Position numbers and translations under genes: made by a program | Assembly: GCF_039839275.1 (NCBI RefSeq) | Contig: NZ_JBDOQP010000001.1 | Coordinates: 248,001-312,000, forward strand | DNA: 64,000 bases | Reading direction: 5' to 3' | Source of the DNA: Aerobium sp039839275 | GTDB lineage: Bacteria; Pseudomonadota; Alphaproteobacteria; Rhizobiales; Rhizobiaceae | In this document: positions 1-8,493 of the stretch, piece after piece | How positions within the stretch are numbered: the stretch's first letter is position 1 | How the letters are laid out: every line of letters begins with the position of its first letter | The notes under the pieces: generated by a model | Database searches by the model: none | What the model saw: the letters and a program-made list of their open reading frames with translations, nothing else | Told to the model about the DNA's origin: nothing

Positions 1-1168
1 ATGTCATCGGCTCGTCGAGGCTGTTGACCTTGTCGATCAGATATTCGCTGAAACTCGCATTGCCGTCGGGATTGAAATCGAAGGCGACGCCATCCCGAAG
101 CCGCTCGACGTCACCGCCCTTGGAAGGATCGACGGTGGCGTTCAACGATATGCCGCTTGCTAGCCCGGTCTCTACCGTGCCGGCCGCCGGAACATTTGGC
201 GCACCGGGCCAAGTGAACAGGCCGGCCACGACGTCGTTGGGCGGATTCGGGTCCGTCTCCGAGAATGTCTGGATCAGGCCTCGCGCCACCTCGTCGAGTT
301 GGCTCTGCATCTCGACGGCAAATGAATCGCGTAGCTGCACCATTGCCGCCAGCGATCCGCCGCCCGTGGTGTTTGCGCCCGTCGACTTGGCTAACGGCAC
401 GCCGTCGACGAGGATGCGGTTTCCGACTGTGGCCGAACCGTAGACCACGGTCGGCTCGAAGCTGACGGGGCGGGGGTCGGTCTCGAAGAGCGTCGTGCCA
501 TCGGCCGTGACGATCATCAGATCGTTATCGTCGCGGGAGATCGTGGAGATCGGCACGAATTCCGAGACTCTTTTCAGGATCGCGTCGCGCGTGTCGTGTG
601 CATCGAGGGCATCGCGGCCGGAGCGGCTTGCCCTGATGATTTCGTCATTGACCTTCTTGAAGTCGGCGAGGAGCGAGTTCAGTTCCTCGACGCCCTGGGC
701 GATCTCGCCATCCATCTGTGAACGAAACGACTGAATGGAGGCGGAGCCGTCATTCAGGGAACGCACGACCTCGCGCGCCATCTCGATCGAATTTTCCGCC
801 AGCGTGCGGTTCGATGGCGTTGACGAATAGAGCTGCAACGCTTCCTGGAACTGGCCGATGAGCATTGCCGGCGACGTCGCGTGATCGACGCCGTTGACGT
901 CGAGGCTAAGCCGGTCGAGTTCGTAGACGATCTTGCTCTGGGCGGACCATCCCGACAATGCGGTCAGGTTCTGCTTGAACAGAGCTGCGTCAGTGGAGCG
1001 CTGAATGTCGACGACGCGGGCACCCGGATGGAGACTCGACAGCACCGCGGTGCGGCGATTGTAGTCCGGGTTGTCCGCGTTCGCCATATTGCGCGACAAG
1101 ACGCTGGTTTGGCGCTGGGTATTCAGGAGCGAGTTCTGAGCGGTGTTCAGTGCTGTAGAAAGTGACAT
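1..1168 (-). CDS. flgK: Flagellar hook-associated protein 1 FlgK, N-terminal part (cut by window edge)
   Basis: First hook-filament junction protein, secreted through the flagellar export apparatus and assembled on top of the hook. The frame is open from the ATG at 1166-1168 to base 1, giving 389 residues of N-terminal sequence. The N-terminus begins MSLSTALNTAQNSLLNTQRQ and continues with the flagellar rod/hook motif NMANADNPDYNRR, the form of the conserved SxNIANxxTxGY box found in FlgK. It lies 31 bases downstream of flgE on the same strand, as in other rhizobial clusters, with a purine-rich AGGGGAAAA just before the start. FlgL, FlaF, FlbT and FlgD would be expected beyond the left edge. 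The C-terminal D0 helix is outside the window. Confidence 0.93.
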   Translation of the reverse strand, partial: MSLSTALNTAQNSLLNTQRQTSVLSRNMANADNPDYNRRTAVLSSLHPGARVVDIQRSTDAALFKQNLTALSGWSAQSKIVYELDRLSLDVNGVDHATSPAMLIGQFQEALQLYSSTPSNRTLAENSIEMAREVVRSLNDGSASIQSFRSQMDGEIAQGVEELNSLLADFKKVNDEIIRASRSGRDALDAHDTRDAILKRVSEFVPISTISRDDNDLMIVTADGTTLFETDPRPVSFEPTVVYGSATVGNRILVDGVPLAKSTGANTTGGGSLAAMVQLRDSFAVEMQSQLDEVARGLIQTFSETDPNPPNDVVAGLFTWPGAPNVPAAGTVETGLASGISLNATVDPSKGGDVERLRDGVAFDFNPDGNASFSEYLIDKVNSLDEPMT

Positions 1169-1199
1169 TTTTCCCCTATCCCATACCCTACGCCAGACA

Positions 1200-2519
1200 T
1201 TACCTCGCGAGGTTCACGAGCACGTCCATGAGGTCTGAGCCGGTCTGGAAGACCTTGGAGTTGGCGGTGTAGTTGCGCTGGGACTCGATCATGTTGGTGA
1301 GCTCTTCAGCGATGTCGACGTTGGAGGCTTCAAGCGCGCCGGACTTGATCGCGCCCAGGGCGATCTCGTTGGGACGGCCGAAATTGACCTGGCCGGACTC
1401 AAGACCTTCCTTGAACACGTTGCCCGGCAGGACGTTCAACTGGTCCGGGCTCTGCACAAAGGCGAGATCGAGACGATACAGGTCTTCCTTGGCACCGTTC
1501 GCGTACTGGGCGATGACGAGGCCGTCGTCATTGATGATGATGCTGTCGATCGCCGAAGTGGCGGAACCGTTCATGTCCGATTCGAGCGGCGTATAGGGCC
1601 CTTCGAGTTGGCGCATGTTGGAGAAATCAAGTTGAACGTCATCAAGGCCGTTGAGCGTAGTCAGATCAAGGGTGATGCCGGTCGCTGAAGGGATCGTCTC
1701 ATCGAGATTGCCCGTTGCGGGATCGAACACCAATGTTTCCACCACAGGCACGACAGGCGTCACGCCATCATCCTGGAGGTAGGGGAAACCAGACCCCGCG
1801 GTAGCGCCAGGCTGTGGAAAGACGGAGACTTCCCAGGTGTCCGGTGCCGTCTTGGTGAAATACATGTCCAGCTTGATCGGCTGTCCAGCATTGCCGATAG
1901 CCGTAGTGGACGTCTTGTAGATCGAACCCGCTTCCATGCCGGCCGCGATCTCATCCACGCCCGCGCCCGCGGCAGGATTGGTGGAGGGCAAGGTGTCCGC
2001 GTAGACTGGAGCATTGTAAGGAAGGTTCGAGGCGAACGAGCCGCCGGTTGTCGGCACGCGCTCGAGGCCGCTGGTGGGAATGCTGACGCGTTCGAAATCT
2101 CCATAAGCGGTCGAAGCGCCTGGCTCGCCGAGCTCGAAGCTGCGACCCATCAGGTAGAATCCGGCCGCGTTGACGAGATTGCCGTTGCCGTCCGGAATGA
2201 AGGAGCCTGCACGTGTCAGGAATGGCTGGCCGGCTGCATCCTCGACGACGAAGAAGCCGTTGCCGTCTACAGCAAGGTCGGTGACGGAGGTGGTGTATTG
2301 AAGGTTGCCCTTGCCCATGTCGTAGCGGACCTGGGTGGAAACGCCGCCGGACACGTAGGTGGTGCCGGTGTTGGGGACCACGAGCGAGGAGAACTCCACG
2401 CTGGCCTTCTTGTAGCCGTTGGTGCCGGAGTTGGCGATGTTGTCAGCCACTGTACCCAAGCGCGTGGACTGCGCGTTCATGCCGGAAACGCCGGTGCGCA
2501 TCATTCCATACAAGCTCAT
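1200..2519 (-). CDS. flgE: Flagellar hook protein FlgE
   Basis: Main subunit of the flagellar hook, the universal joint between rod and filament. The 439-residue product starts MSLYGMMRTGVSGMNAQSTR and carries the rod/hook N-terminal signature DNIANSGTNGYKKASVEFSS near residues 27-46. A central beta-rich region follows, and the C-terminal helical domain has SNVDIAEELTNMIESQRNY, typical of flagellar axial proteins. Length fits FlgE of alphaproteobacteria (about 400-440). An SD sequence GAGGAGA lies 9 bases before the ATG. It is transcribed after rem and before flgK, the order seen in Sinorhizobium and Brucella, and in those organisms it depends on Rem/FtcR. Confidence 0.95.
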   Translation of the reverse strand: MSLYGMMRTGVSGMNAQSTRLGTVADNIANSGTNGYKKASVEFSSLVVPNTGTTYVSGGVSTQVRYDMGKGNLQYTTSVTDLAVDGNGFFVVEDAAGQPFLTRAGSFIPDGNGNLVNAAGFYLMGRSFELGEPGASTAYGDFERVSIPTSGLERVPTTGGSFASNLPYNAPVYADTLPSTNPAAGAGVDEIAAGMEAGSIYKTSTTAIGNAGQPIKLDMYFTKTAPDTWEVSVFPQPGATAGSGFPYLQDDGVTPVVPVVETLVFDPATGNLDETIPSATGITLDLTTLNGLDDVQLDFSNMRQLEGPYTPLESDMNGSATSAIDSIIINDDGLVIAQYANGAKEDLYRLDLAFVQSPDQLNVLPGNVFKEGLESGQVNFGRPNEIALGAIKSGALEASNVDIAEELTNMIESQRNYTANSKVFQTGSDLMDVLVNLAR

Positions 2520-2657
2520 TTCGACTTCTCCTCAAGATTTCGGACCGCTTGCCGGGAGGTTAGCTGCCTTGTCTTGCGTGAGGCTGGCTTGATGATGAGA
2601 CGTGGGGCAGTCGATGGGATCGGCGCCTGAGTTTTGGCAAGGCGCCGGAAGAATCGA

Positions 2658-3326
2658 TCAGCTTACGAGCCGGTACCCGAGGAAGCGCTTGGAATCGATC
2701 GGGTCATGGCCCAGATGCTGGCGCAGCTTCTTGCGCAGCTTACTGATGTGGCTCTCGACCACGTTCTCTTCGACCTCGTCGTCGAAGATGCCATAGATCG
2801 CGTTGAAGACCTGGGTCTTCGTCACACGGCGACCGGCATTGCTCGCCAGGAACTCCAGGATGCGGCGCTCGCGACGTGGCAGGGGCAGAGGCTCGCCATC
2901 GACCTCGGGGTCGCGCCCGTCCATGAAGATGCGAAGTCCGCCGAATTCCGAGTAGGGCTTTTCTTCCTGGTTGCGCCGGCTGATCGCCGCGATGCGCGCC
3001 AGGATTTCGCGAACATGAACCGGCTTGCGCACGACATCGTCGACGCCCGATTCGAACATTCGCAGCGTGTGTTCCAGCGAATGCTGGTCCGACAACGCGA
3101 TCACGGGTGCCGTGGTGCGGTCCCTGATCTTGCGCGGTGAAACCAGATTGCTGCAGCATTCGCCGATCAGAAAGGCGCTTACCGCCTTCAGATCGTCTTC
3201 CGCGACGCTGGATACCCATTCCCCGAAATCGCTCGAGCCGAACCCGGCACATGCGACACCTTCGCGGCTGAGGAGGGAGTGATACCCTTCCTTAACCAGT
3301 TCTCGTTCATCTACCAGTACGATCAT
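2658..3326 (-). CDS. rem: Orphan OmpR-family flagellar transcription factor Rem/FtcR
   Basis: Class II activator of motility genes in rhizobia (Rem) and Brucella (FtcR). The 222-residue protein starts MIVLVDERELVKEGY, the typical Rem beginning. An N-terminal receiver-like domain (about 1-115) is followed by a winged-helix DNA-binding domain (about 125-222) with the recognition helix region ENVVESHISKLRKKL and a C-terminal wing RFLGYRLVS. The receiver looks degenerate: where the phosphoacceptor Asp should follow beta strand 3 the sequence reads AFLIGE, while the conserved Lys of the KP motif (VVRKPVHV) is kept. No histidine kinase gene is adjacent. An SD GGAGGG lies 9 bases upstream of the ATG. 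By homology its targets should include flgE and the other class IB/III genes. Confidence 0.9.
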   Translation of the reverse strand: MIVLVDERELVKEGYHSLLSREGVACAGFGSSDFGEWVSSVAEDDLKAVSAFLIGECCSNLVSPRKIRDRTTAPVIALSDQHSLEHTLRMFESGVDDVVRKPVHVREILARIAAISRRNQEEKPYSEFGGLRIFMDGRDPEVDGEPLPLPRRERRILEFLASNAGRRVTKTQVFNAIYGIFDDEVEENVVESHISKLRKKLRQHLGHDPIDSKRFLGYRLVS

Positions 3327-3461
3327 CGGCCGCCCTCCGAATCAGTTGCCCAAAGCTGTGGATAAAGGGGTAGCCGGACGGGTGAATCCCCGGCAACCAC
3401 AATTTCTTGTAGCTGCTTTCTTGGGAGTCTCGGGAGCAGGGCCGCTTGAGTCGTTACTCAA
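3327..3461 (-). promoter_or_regulatory. Upstream region of rem
   Basis: A 135-base gap between the end of the transglycosylase gene and the start of rem, all on the minus strand. In S. meliloti the rem promoter is the step controlled by VisNR, so a promoter here is expected. I see no clear -35/-10 pair or repeat that would fix its position. Confidence 0.3.
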
Positions 3462-4109
3462 TCAGGAATTGCAGAATGTGCGCGCTTGGGGCGTCCATCG
3501 ACCGAAGCCCGTCGCGACCATGTTGGTGATCACCCGGCAGACATAGCGCTTCTGCGCCGGGTCGTTGTCGGGACCGGCGTGATAGCGGGCCACAGCCATC
3601 GCCCACGTCCCGTGCCGACGTTTTAGTTGGGTCAGGAATCGCGCCGCATAGTCGACGTTCTTGCGAGGATTGAGCATGTCCCGCAGTCCCGCAAATTCGG
3701 CGGCGTGATAGTGGTGATTGATCTGCATGCAGCCGAGGTCGATGAGTTTGACGCCGGCGCGCTGCGCCTGCTCGAACGCTCGCACCGCGTCTTCGGTGCT
3801 GCGTGCGAACACCGCCCGCCCCTCGATGTTGAGCGCGTTCGGGTGCAGGCTGCCCTTGTTCCCCGTCTCTGTAAGCCCTACGGCATATAGGATGCCCGCT
3901 GGCACCCCGTATCGGTCGGCCGCGCGAAGGATCTCCGCCTCGCATGCGTTCGCTCCGGCGGCGGCGGTCGGAAAGGCAAGCAGGCTAGATATAGAGGCTA
4001 CTGCCAGCGCGGTCCGCAGCCACTTCGCCAGAGCCGGGGCCAGCCCGTTCACCATCGCGTGCATTTGAGCTCCGATCACCGCCCTGTCCCCTACCACTCG
4101 CTTCTCCAT
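3462..4109 (-). CDS. Flagellar-locus lytic transglycosylase (SLT domain)
   Basis: Soluble lytic murein transglycosylase expected to cut periplasmic peptidoglycan, probably to let the flagellar rod pass. The product has a hydrophobic export signal (residues about 25-52, ending in AAAGANA) followed by an SLT domain. Visible motifs are PAGILYAVGLTETGNKG with the catalytic Glu in ETG, the GCMQINHHYH box and ARYHAGPDN. The longest frame starts at 4109 (215 residues), but ATGs at 4064 and 4055 sit closer to the signal peptide and either could be used. Whatever the start, it overlaps the 3' end of fliK. It is the counterpart of orf38, found between motD and rem in S. meliloti. Confidence 0.85.
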   Translation of the reverse strand: MEKRVVGDRAVIGAQMHAMVNGLAPALAKWLRTALAVASISSLLAFPTAAAGANACEAEILRAADRYGVPAGILYAVGLTETGNKGSLHPNALNIEGRAVFARSTEDAVRAFEQAQRAGVKLIDLGCMQINHHYHAAEFAGLRDMLNPRKNVDYAARFLTQLKRRHGTWAMAVARYHAGPDNDPAQKRYVCRVITNMVATGFGRWTPQARTFCNS

Positions 4110-5445
4110 GTCCCTGCTGCTGCGGTGCGAATTGCTCGCGCCCCGTGCTAGCTTGCTGTGGGGTCGAAGTCGTCTGTGGCGACGTCTGCGGAGCCTGTTG
4201 GATCGTGACCTTGTCGATCTCGAACCCGAGCCCGCGCAGCGCCTTTACAATCGCGTCGCTGTCGTTGGAAAGCTTTTGCCGAGCGTCGTTGGACTCAACT
4301 TGAATCTCAACGGAGAGTTGTGTTCCACTGGCGCTCAGCCGCGCCGTGACCATGCCCAGCTCGACGGGCTGGAGCTGAATCTTGAGGGTATTGACTCCTG
4401 TGGAAAGCGATTGGGCTCTTTGTCCCGACAAAGCGCCCGATTCTGCAGCCGCTGCACGCCATGTGTGATCGCCCTCGATCGCGGCCACGACGCTTGCCGA
4501 AGTGTTGCCCAGAAGCGGATTCGATGTCGCCGAAGGGGCCAAAGCGGCGCTGTAGCCAACGACCTTGAGCTGTCCATTGAGCGCATCGAGCGAGTTCGCC
4601 TGCGGCAGCGCGTTGGCCTGGCTGTTGCCCTGCGACAGTTGTTCGCGGGCAGGTATGAAACGGGCGATTTCCCTGTCGCCCATCTTGGCAATCTGACGCT
4701 CCGTCGCCTCTGCCTGAAGTGGTGCAGGTTGTTCGCCTTCCACGGCCGGCGTCGCGGATGCTTGCGGTGCCGCCAATGGGACCTGTTTGCCGCGCTGCTC
4801 TCCCTGGCGCTCTCCGGTCTGTGAAGGAGGGTTCGGCAGTGCGGCCGCAGCCATCGTCGCGACGGCTGGGGCAGCCTTCGCGTCGGCGGTCGACTGAGCT
4901 GGCACCTGGGATGCAGCATGTTGTTTCTGGGCGGCGGCGAGCGCGTCCTCCGCGCTCATCTCGCCCGTCGCCTTGGGGTCAGTGGCAGTTGTCTTCTCCA
5001 CCGGTGCGCCGACAACAGCAGATGCGATCGGTGTGGTTGGCAGTGGTGCGGCGTCGTTCGATGGCGCGCCATCGGGTAGGGCCGCCTCAATCGTTTCCTG
5101 TTGCTCCTCGGAAGGAACAGGTTCGGGCGCGACCACGAGGCCATCGCCGATGTCGATCACATGTTCTTCGGCAAGAAGCGGTTGCTCCGTCTTGCCATCC
5201 GCCGCAGTCGCGGGTGGCTTTCCGAGCTGGCCCGCGCCGTAGCCGATTGGCGAGCCGTAGCTCTGTGGCTTCCACGCGTCGCTGTCCGGCGCGGCGTTGG
5301 ATCCGGTTCCGCTTTGCTTCGCCGGCTTCGGCGCCAGCGCGTCCTCGAAACCAGTGTCGCCTGGGTCGGCTGACGGCGAGAAGCGGTCACCGCTCCTCGA
5401 GTAGGCGGGCTGGCCGATACCGGCTACTGCCACGTTGAGGGTCAT
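3985..5445 (-). CDS. fliK: Flagellar hook-length control protein FliK (MotD)
   Basis: Secreted molecular ruler that sets hook length and switches export specificity; called MotD in early rhizobial work. The 486-residue protein is rich in Pro, Ala and Gln over its first 300 residues, as expected for an unstructured ruler. It then shows the conserved Flg_hook C-terminal domain (about 345-425) with LKIQLQPVELGMVTARL and KALRGLGFEIDKV. A low-complexity Gln/Ser/Gly tail follows. The ATG overlaps the motC stop (ATGA), which indicates translational coupling. The last 60-125 bases overlap the start of the transglycosylase gene. Sequence identity in the N-terminal ruler part is normally low between species. 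Confidence 0.87.
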   Translation of the reverse strand: MTLNVAVAGIGQPAYSRSGDRFSPSADPGDTGFEDALAPKPAKQSGTGSNAAPDSDAWKPQSYGSPIGYGAGQLGKPPATAADGKTEQPLLAEEHVIDIGDGLVVAPEPVPSEEQQETIEAALPDGAPSNDAAPLPTTPIASAVVGAPVEKTTATDPKATGEMSAEDALAAAQKQHAASQVPAQSTADAKAAPAVATMAAAALPNPPSQTGERQGEQRGKQVPLAAPQASATPAVEGEQPAPLQAEATERQIAKMGDREIARFIPAREQLSQGNSQANALPQANSLDALNGQLKVVGYSAALAPSATSNPLLGNTSASVVAAIEGDHTWRAAAAESGALSGQRAQSLSTGVNTLKIQLQPVELGMVTARLSASGTQLSVEIQVESNDARQKLSNDSDAIVKALRGLGFEIDKVTIQQAPQTSPQTTSTPQQASTGREQFAPQQQGHGEASGRGQGGDRSSNARDGERAGPGSGEVAADRAGSSLYI

Positions 5446-6641
5446 TGTTCCGTCTCCTCAAGCAATTTGTCGATCGCCTCGAGCTTCGAGCGCGCGGCTG
5501 TGACCAGGGCCTCTGTTTCCGTCGGTTCGGCGGGCTCCGCGGTCGGTTCATCGACCGCCACCTCTTCCGACGCCGGTTCAAGCGTGGCAGGGCGAGGCGC
5601 TGGGGCGACCACCTCGTTGGCAACCGTCTTCGCCGCTTCGAGCAGCGCGCGATCTTTCGACGAAAGCCTCGATGAATCGAGATCGCGCAACTTTGCAAGA
5701 ACCTGGTCCACCGTCTCGGACGTCACGGACGAGATGCTGGAGTAGAGCGCGCCGCGAGGGTCTTCGTCGTCCGGCAGATCGTCGCCTGGATCGGTCCTTC
5801 TCGACGCGAAATCCAGCAGTTCTGCGTCTCCGTCAATGGCAGCGCGGCGGGCGAGGCGAAGATAGACGGTTTTCGCCTGTTCGTTCGTCATCCACCCGAT
5901 GGTGCTTTCGACCGCTGCAAGATCGAGGTCGAGATGCCGCAAGGCGATGACGCCCGAAACGAAAGATTCGGCGTATTGGCTGGCATAGGGCGAGCGCAGA
6001 AATCGGCGGGCATACTGCTCGGAGGCGGAGAGAAACTTCTGCGTGTCCTGGGCTGTTACCGACAGTGCTATCGTGCGGCGCAACGCGGCTTCTTCCACCA
6101 GCGTGCCGGGGCTTTCCAGCCGCGCCCGATCGAGGATGGCGATACCGGCGTTCGCATTCTCGACGCCAAGGATCGAACCCTTGACGAGCGACAGGAAGGC
6201 GGCGACCTCCGCATGGTATCGACCGGGCTCGATCGTGGCCATGGCTTTGCGGGCCTGCGCGACGTCTCCTAGAAGATAGCCCAGAATGCCGGCAGTGGCC
6301 TGCCGGTCGTCTTCGTCGAGCTCGACGCGCGCGATCGTATCGGCGATGGTAGCGGGATTGCCGCCGCTCATTGCATAGACCATCAGCGCATCAACGTTGC
6401 GCGCATCCTCGAAGATGGTGGATTCGGCGCTGCGAAAACGGCCGTCGATCATTTCGAGCAGTTTCCTCTGCATCGGCAAAGCAGCATGGTCGCCGTCGGC
6501 GATGCGATCCTGCACGAGCTGCAGCGAGCGCACCATCTGGTAGGGCTGCAGCGTCTCCTCGGTCGCATGCGCGGCGGTCGCAACAATGCTCCAGCCGGCA
6601 ATGGCGAGCGCATGCAACAACCGTGGTTGCTTTGGGATCAC
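5442..6641 (-). CDS. motC: Periplasmic motility protein MotC
   Basis: Rhizobial periplasmic motor protein that binds MotB and is needed for torque. A 399-residue product is obtained with the GTG at 6639-6641. This start overlaps the motB stop in the string GTGA, has a GGAGG SD in front of it, and yields a signal peptide (LLHALAIAGWSIVATAAHA, cleavage after AHA). The mature part is largely alpha-helical, with repeated Ala-rich helices. The C-terminus is Glu/Ala-rich. In-frame sequence further upstream, back to 6815, lies inside motB and gives an arginine-rich string without a signal, so it was not used. It sits between motB and fliK as in S. meliloti motBCD. Confidence 0.88.
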   Translation of the reverse strand: MIPKQPRLLHALAIAGWSIVATAAHATEETLQPYQMVRSLQLVQDRIADGDHAALPMQRKLLEMIDGRFRSAESTIFEDARNVDALMVYAMSGGNPATIADTIARVELDEDDRQATAGILGYLLGDVAQARKAMATIEPGRYHAEVAAFLSLVKGSILGVENANAGIAILDRARLESPGTLVEEAALRRTIALSVTAQDTQKFLSASEQYARRFLRSPYASQYAESFVSGVIALRHLDLDLAAVESTIGWMTNEQAKTVYLRLARRAAIDGDAELLDFASRRTDPGDDLPDDEDPRGALYSSISSVTSETVDQVLAKLRDLDSSRLSSKDRALLEAAKTVANEVVAPAPRPATLEPASEEVAVDEPTAEPAEPTETEALVTAARSKLEAIDKLLEETEQ

Positions 6642-7840
6642 TCCCCGGCCTCCAGGAATATCTCGATACGTCGATTGGCATCGGCGAGGGGGTCTTCGGG
6701 GACCTTGAGTTCGCGATCGGCGAACCCGGCGACTTCGCGGACCCGCTGCTCCTCGACTCCGCCGCGCACCAGCATGTAGTAAGCCGCGTGGGCCCGCGCC
6801 GTTGAAAGGCGCCAATTGTCGTAGTTCTCGCCGCGAAACGGGCGACCGTCGGTATGGCCGTTGATGCTGATCCTGCCCGATACTTCGTCAAGCGCGCGCC
6901 CGATCGTTTCCATCGCAAGCACGAGTTCGCCCTGCGGAACGGCCGAACCGACCTCGAACATCCCGTAATTGAGTTCGTCGGTGAGCGAAATCAGCACGCC
7001 TTCGGCGCGTGGTGTGACGGAGATCGTCTGGTTAAGCTCGGAGTTTTCTCCGAACGCCTGCGCTATGTCCTCGCGGATACGCTCCGCAAGGACCTCAGTC
7101 GCCGACGGCGCATCTTCCTCGAGCACCTCTATCTCAGGGGTTGGCAGCGGTTCCAGGGCGGCCATCTCCTGCTCCGGTTCCTCGGATACCTCGACTGCTT
7201 CGGGTGCGATCGGCTCTGGTTGCGGCTCGCGGAAGACGTCGAGTTCGGCATCGTCCTCTGCCGGTGCCACTTCCTGGGACCAGAAGTCCGGTGCGAACGG
7301 GTCGCGATAGGACTCGCCGCCGTCGGCGCCCGTGGCGGGCCCAGACGTCTGAGCACCGCCGTCACCCTTTGCAGACACGTTCTGCAGGGTTGCCGTCTGG
7401 GCGGCGATTTCGGCAAGGACGGCGTAGGGATCTGCAAAAAGGTGCTCGTCGGAAGTCTTTTCCGTATCGGCCTGGTCGGTGGAGTTCGCGAATTGGCCTG
7501 GCCCGGCCTGCGCGTGACTGGCGTCCGATTCCTGGTCGGCGCTCGGGGGCGCCGAGGAGGATTGCTCGGCTGACTCTTCCTCGGGGTCGTCGAGCCCCTT
7601 CGTCGTCGGCGCTGAATCTGCCAGCGTCATCGGGTTGAAATAGCTCGCGATCGCGGCTTTCGATTCCTCGTTCGCTGCGTTGACGAGCCACATGACGAGG
7701 AAAAAGCACATCAGAGCGGTCATGAAGTCCGCGAATGCGATCTTCCAAACGCCGCCATGGTGGCCTTCCTCGTGATCGTCGCCGCCACGTCTGACGATGA
7801 TGATTTCCTGGCGCTTCTCGTCAGAATCGAATGCACTCAT
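6638..7840 (-). CDS. motB: Flagellar motor stator protein MotB
   Basis: Peptidoglycan-anchored stator subunit that forms the proton channel with MotA. With the ATG at 7840 the product has 400 residues. A single membrane helix at about 34-55 carries the motif FADFMTALMCFFLVMWLV, with the proton-binding Asp at residue 38. A long acidic, Pro/Glu-rich periplasmic linker follows, then an OmpA/MotB-type peptidoglycan-binding domain (about 300-400) with INGHTDGRPF and NWRLSTARAHA. The start overlaps the stop of the upstream gene (ATGA), and an SD GGAGA lies upstream. An in-frame ATG ten codons earlier lies inside the preceding gene and is less likely. The linker is longer than in enteric MotB, as in other rhizobia. 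Confidence 0.93.
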   Translation of the reverse strand: MSAFDSDEKRQEIIIVRRGGDDHEEGHHGGVWKIAFADFMTALMCFFLVMWLVNAANEESKAAIASYFNPMTLADSAPTTKGLDDPEEESAEQSSSAPPSADQESDASHAQAGPGQFANSTDQADTEKTSDEHLFADPYAVLAEIAAQTATLQNVSAKGDGGAQTSGPATGADGGESYRDPFAPDFWSQEVAPAEDDAELDVFREPQPEPIAPEAVEVSEEPEQEMAALEPLPTPEIEVLEEDAPSATEVLAERIREDIAQAFGENSELNQTISVTPRAEGVLISLTDELNYGMFEVGSAVPQGELVLAMETIGRALDEVSGRISINGHTDGRPFRGENYDNWRLSTARAHAAYYMLVRGGVEEQRVREVAGFADRELKVPEDPLADANRRIEIFLEAGE

Positions 7841-8493
7841 GAAAGCGTCTCCGCGAGGAGGGTGGACCATTCGGCGAGCCGTGTCTCGAAGACGCTGTCG
7901 TCAATCGTCACCGAAAGATCGAAATTGGCGCTCTCGACGAAGTCGAACTGCTCCGCATACCGGGGCAGCTTGACCTTCAGGGCGTCGAACAACGGCAGGC
8001 TGCCGGTGACGTGGATGCGCACCGCCTCGTCGTCGGTAAGCGCCTTGCGAATGATCTCCGCCAGCCGCTCGATCGAGCGCTCGCGGATATCGTCTGTCAG
8101 CACAACACCGAGTATGCGGGCGGTCACCGCGCCTGTGAGTTCGATGAGGCGATTTTCCATCGCCTCCATGCCGGCTTCGATCTTCGCGCTTGCTTCCTCG
8201 GCGAACTGACCTTGAAGTTCGGTGAGTTCTTCGGTGTGGCGATCGCGCTCCATCTGCAGCGCGTCGGCGTGTTCCTGGGTCAGCCGTTCGGTAAGCGCGG
8301 CCTCCGCCTCGGCGACTGCCTCGGCGATCAGCGCTTCGGTGTCGACCGCGTCAGACACGATCAACTCGTCGAATTCCGGAAGTTCCATGTCCGGCAACCC
8401 CGGAAAGCCCATGGGCTCAACGAGGGAGTCGGCGCCGCTGGAAGGCGGCGCGCCGAAATCCTTGAGTGCATTGGCCAGGGCGAACGGAGGCAT
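7837..8493 (-). CDS. FliH-like flagellar export stator protein (putative)
   Basis: A 218-residue acidic protein between fliF and motB. Its first 60 residues are Pro/Gly/Glu-rich. A long predicted coiled coil follows (about 65-125), with repeated Ala/Glu heptads such as AEAVAEAEAALTERLTQEHA. The C-terminal domain (about 130-218) resembles the FliH/YscL fold that caps the ATPase (AEIIRKALTDDEAVRIHV, LSVTIDDSVFETRLAEW). FliH regulates the export ATPase FliI and tethers it to the C-ring. The gene is translationally coupled on both sides: one-base overlap with fliF and ATGA with motB. The assignment rests on architecture and the fliF-adjacent position rather than on strong motif identity, because rhizobial FliH is very divergent. 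Confidence 0.6.
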   Translation of the reverse strand: MPPFALANALKDFGAPPSSGADSLVEPMGFPGLPDMELPEFDELIVSDAVDTEALIAEAVAEAEAALTERLTQEHADALQMERDRHTEELTELQGQFAEEASAKIEAGMEAMENRLIELTGAVTARILGVVLTDDIRERSIERLAEIIRKALTDDEAVRIHVTGSLPLFDALKVKLPRYAEQFDFVESANFDLSVTIDDSVFETRLAEWSTLLAETLS

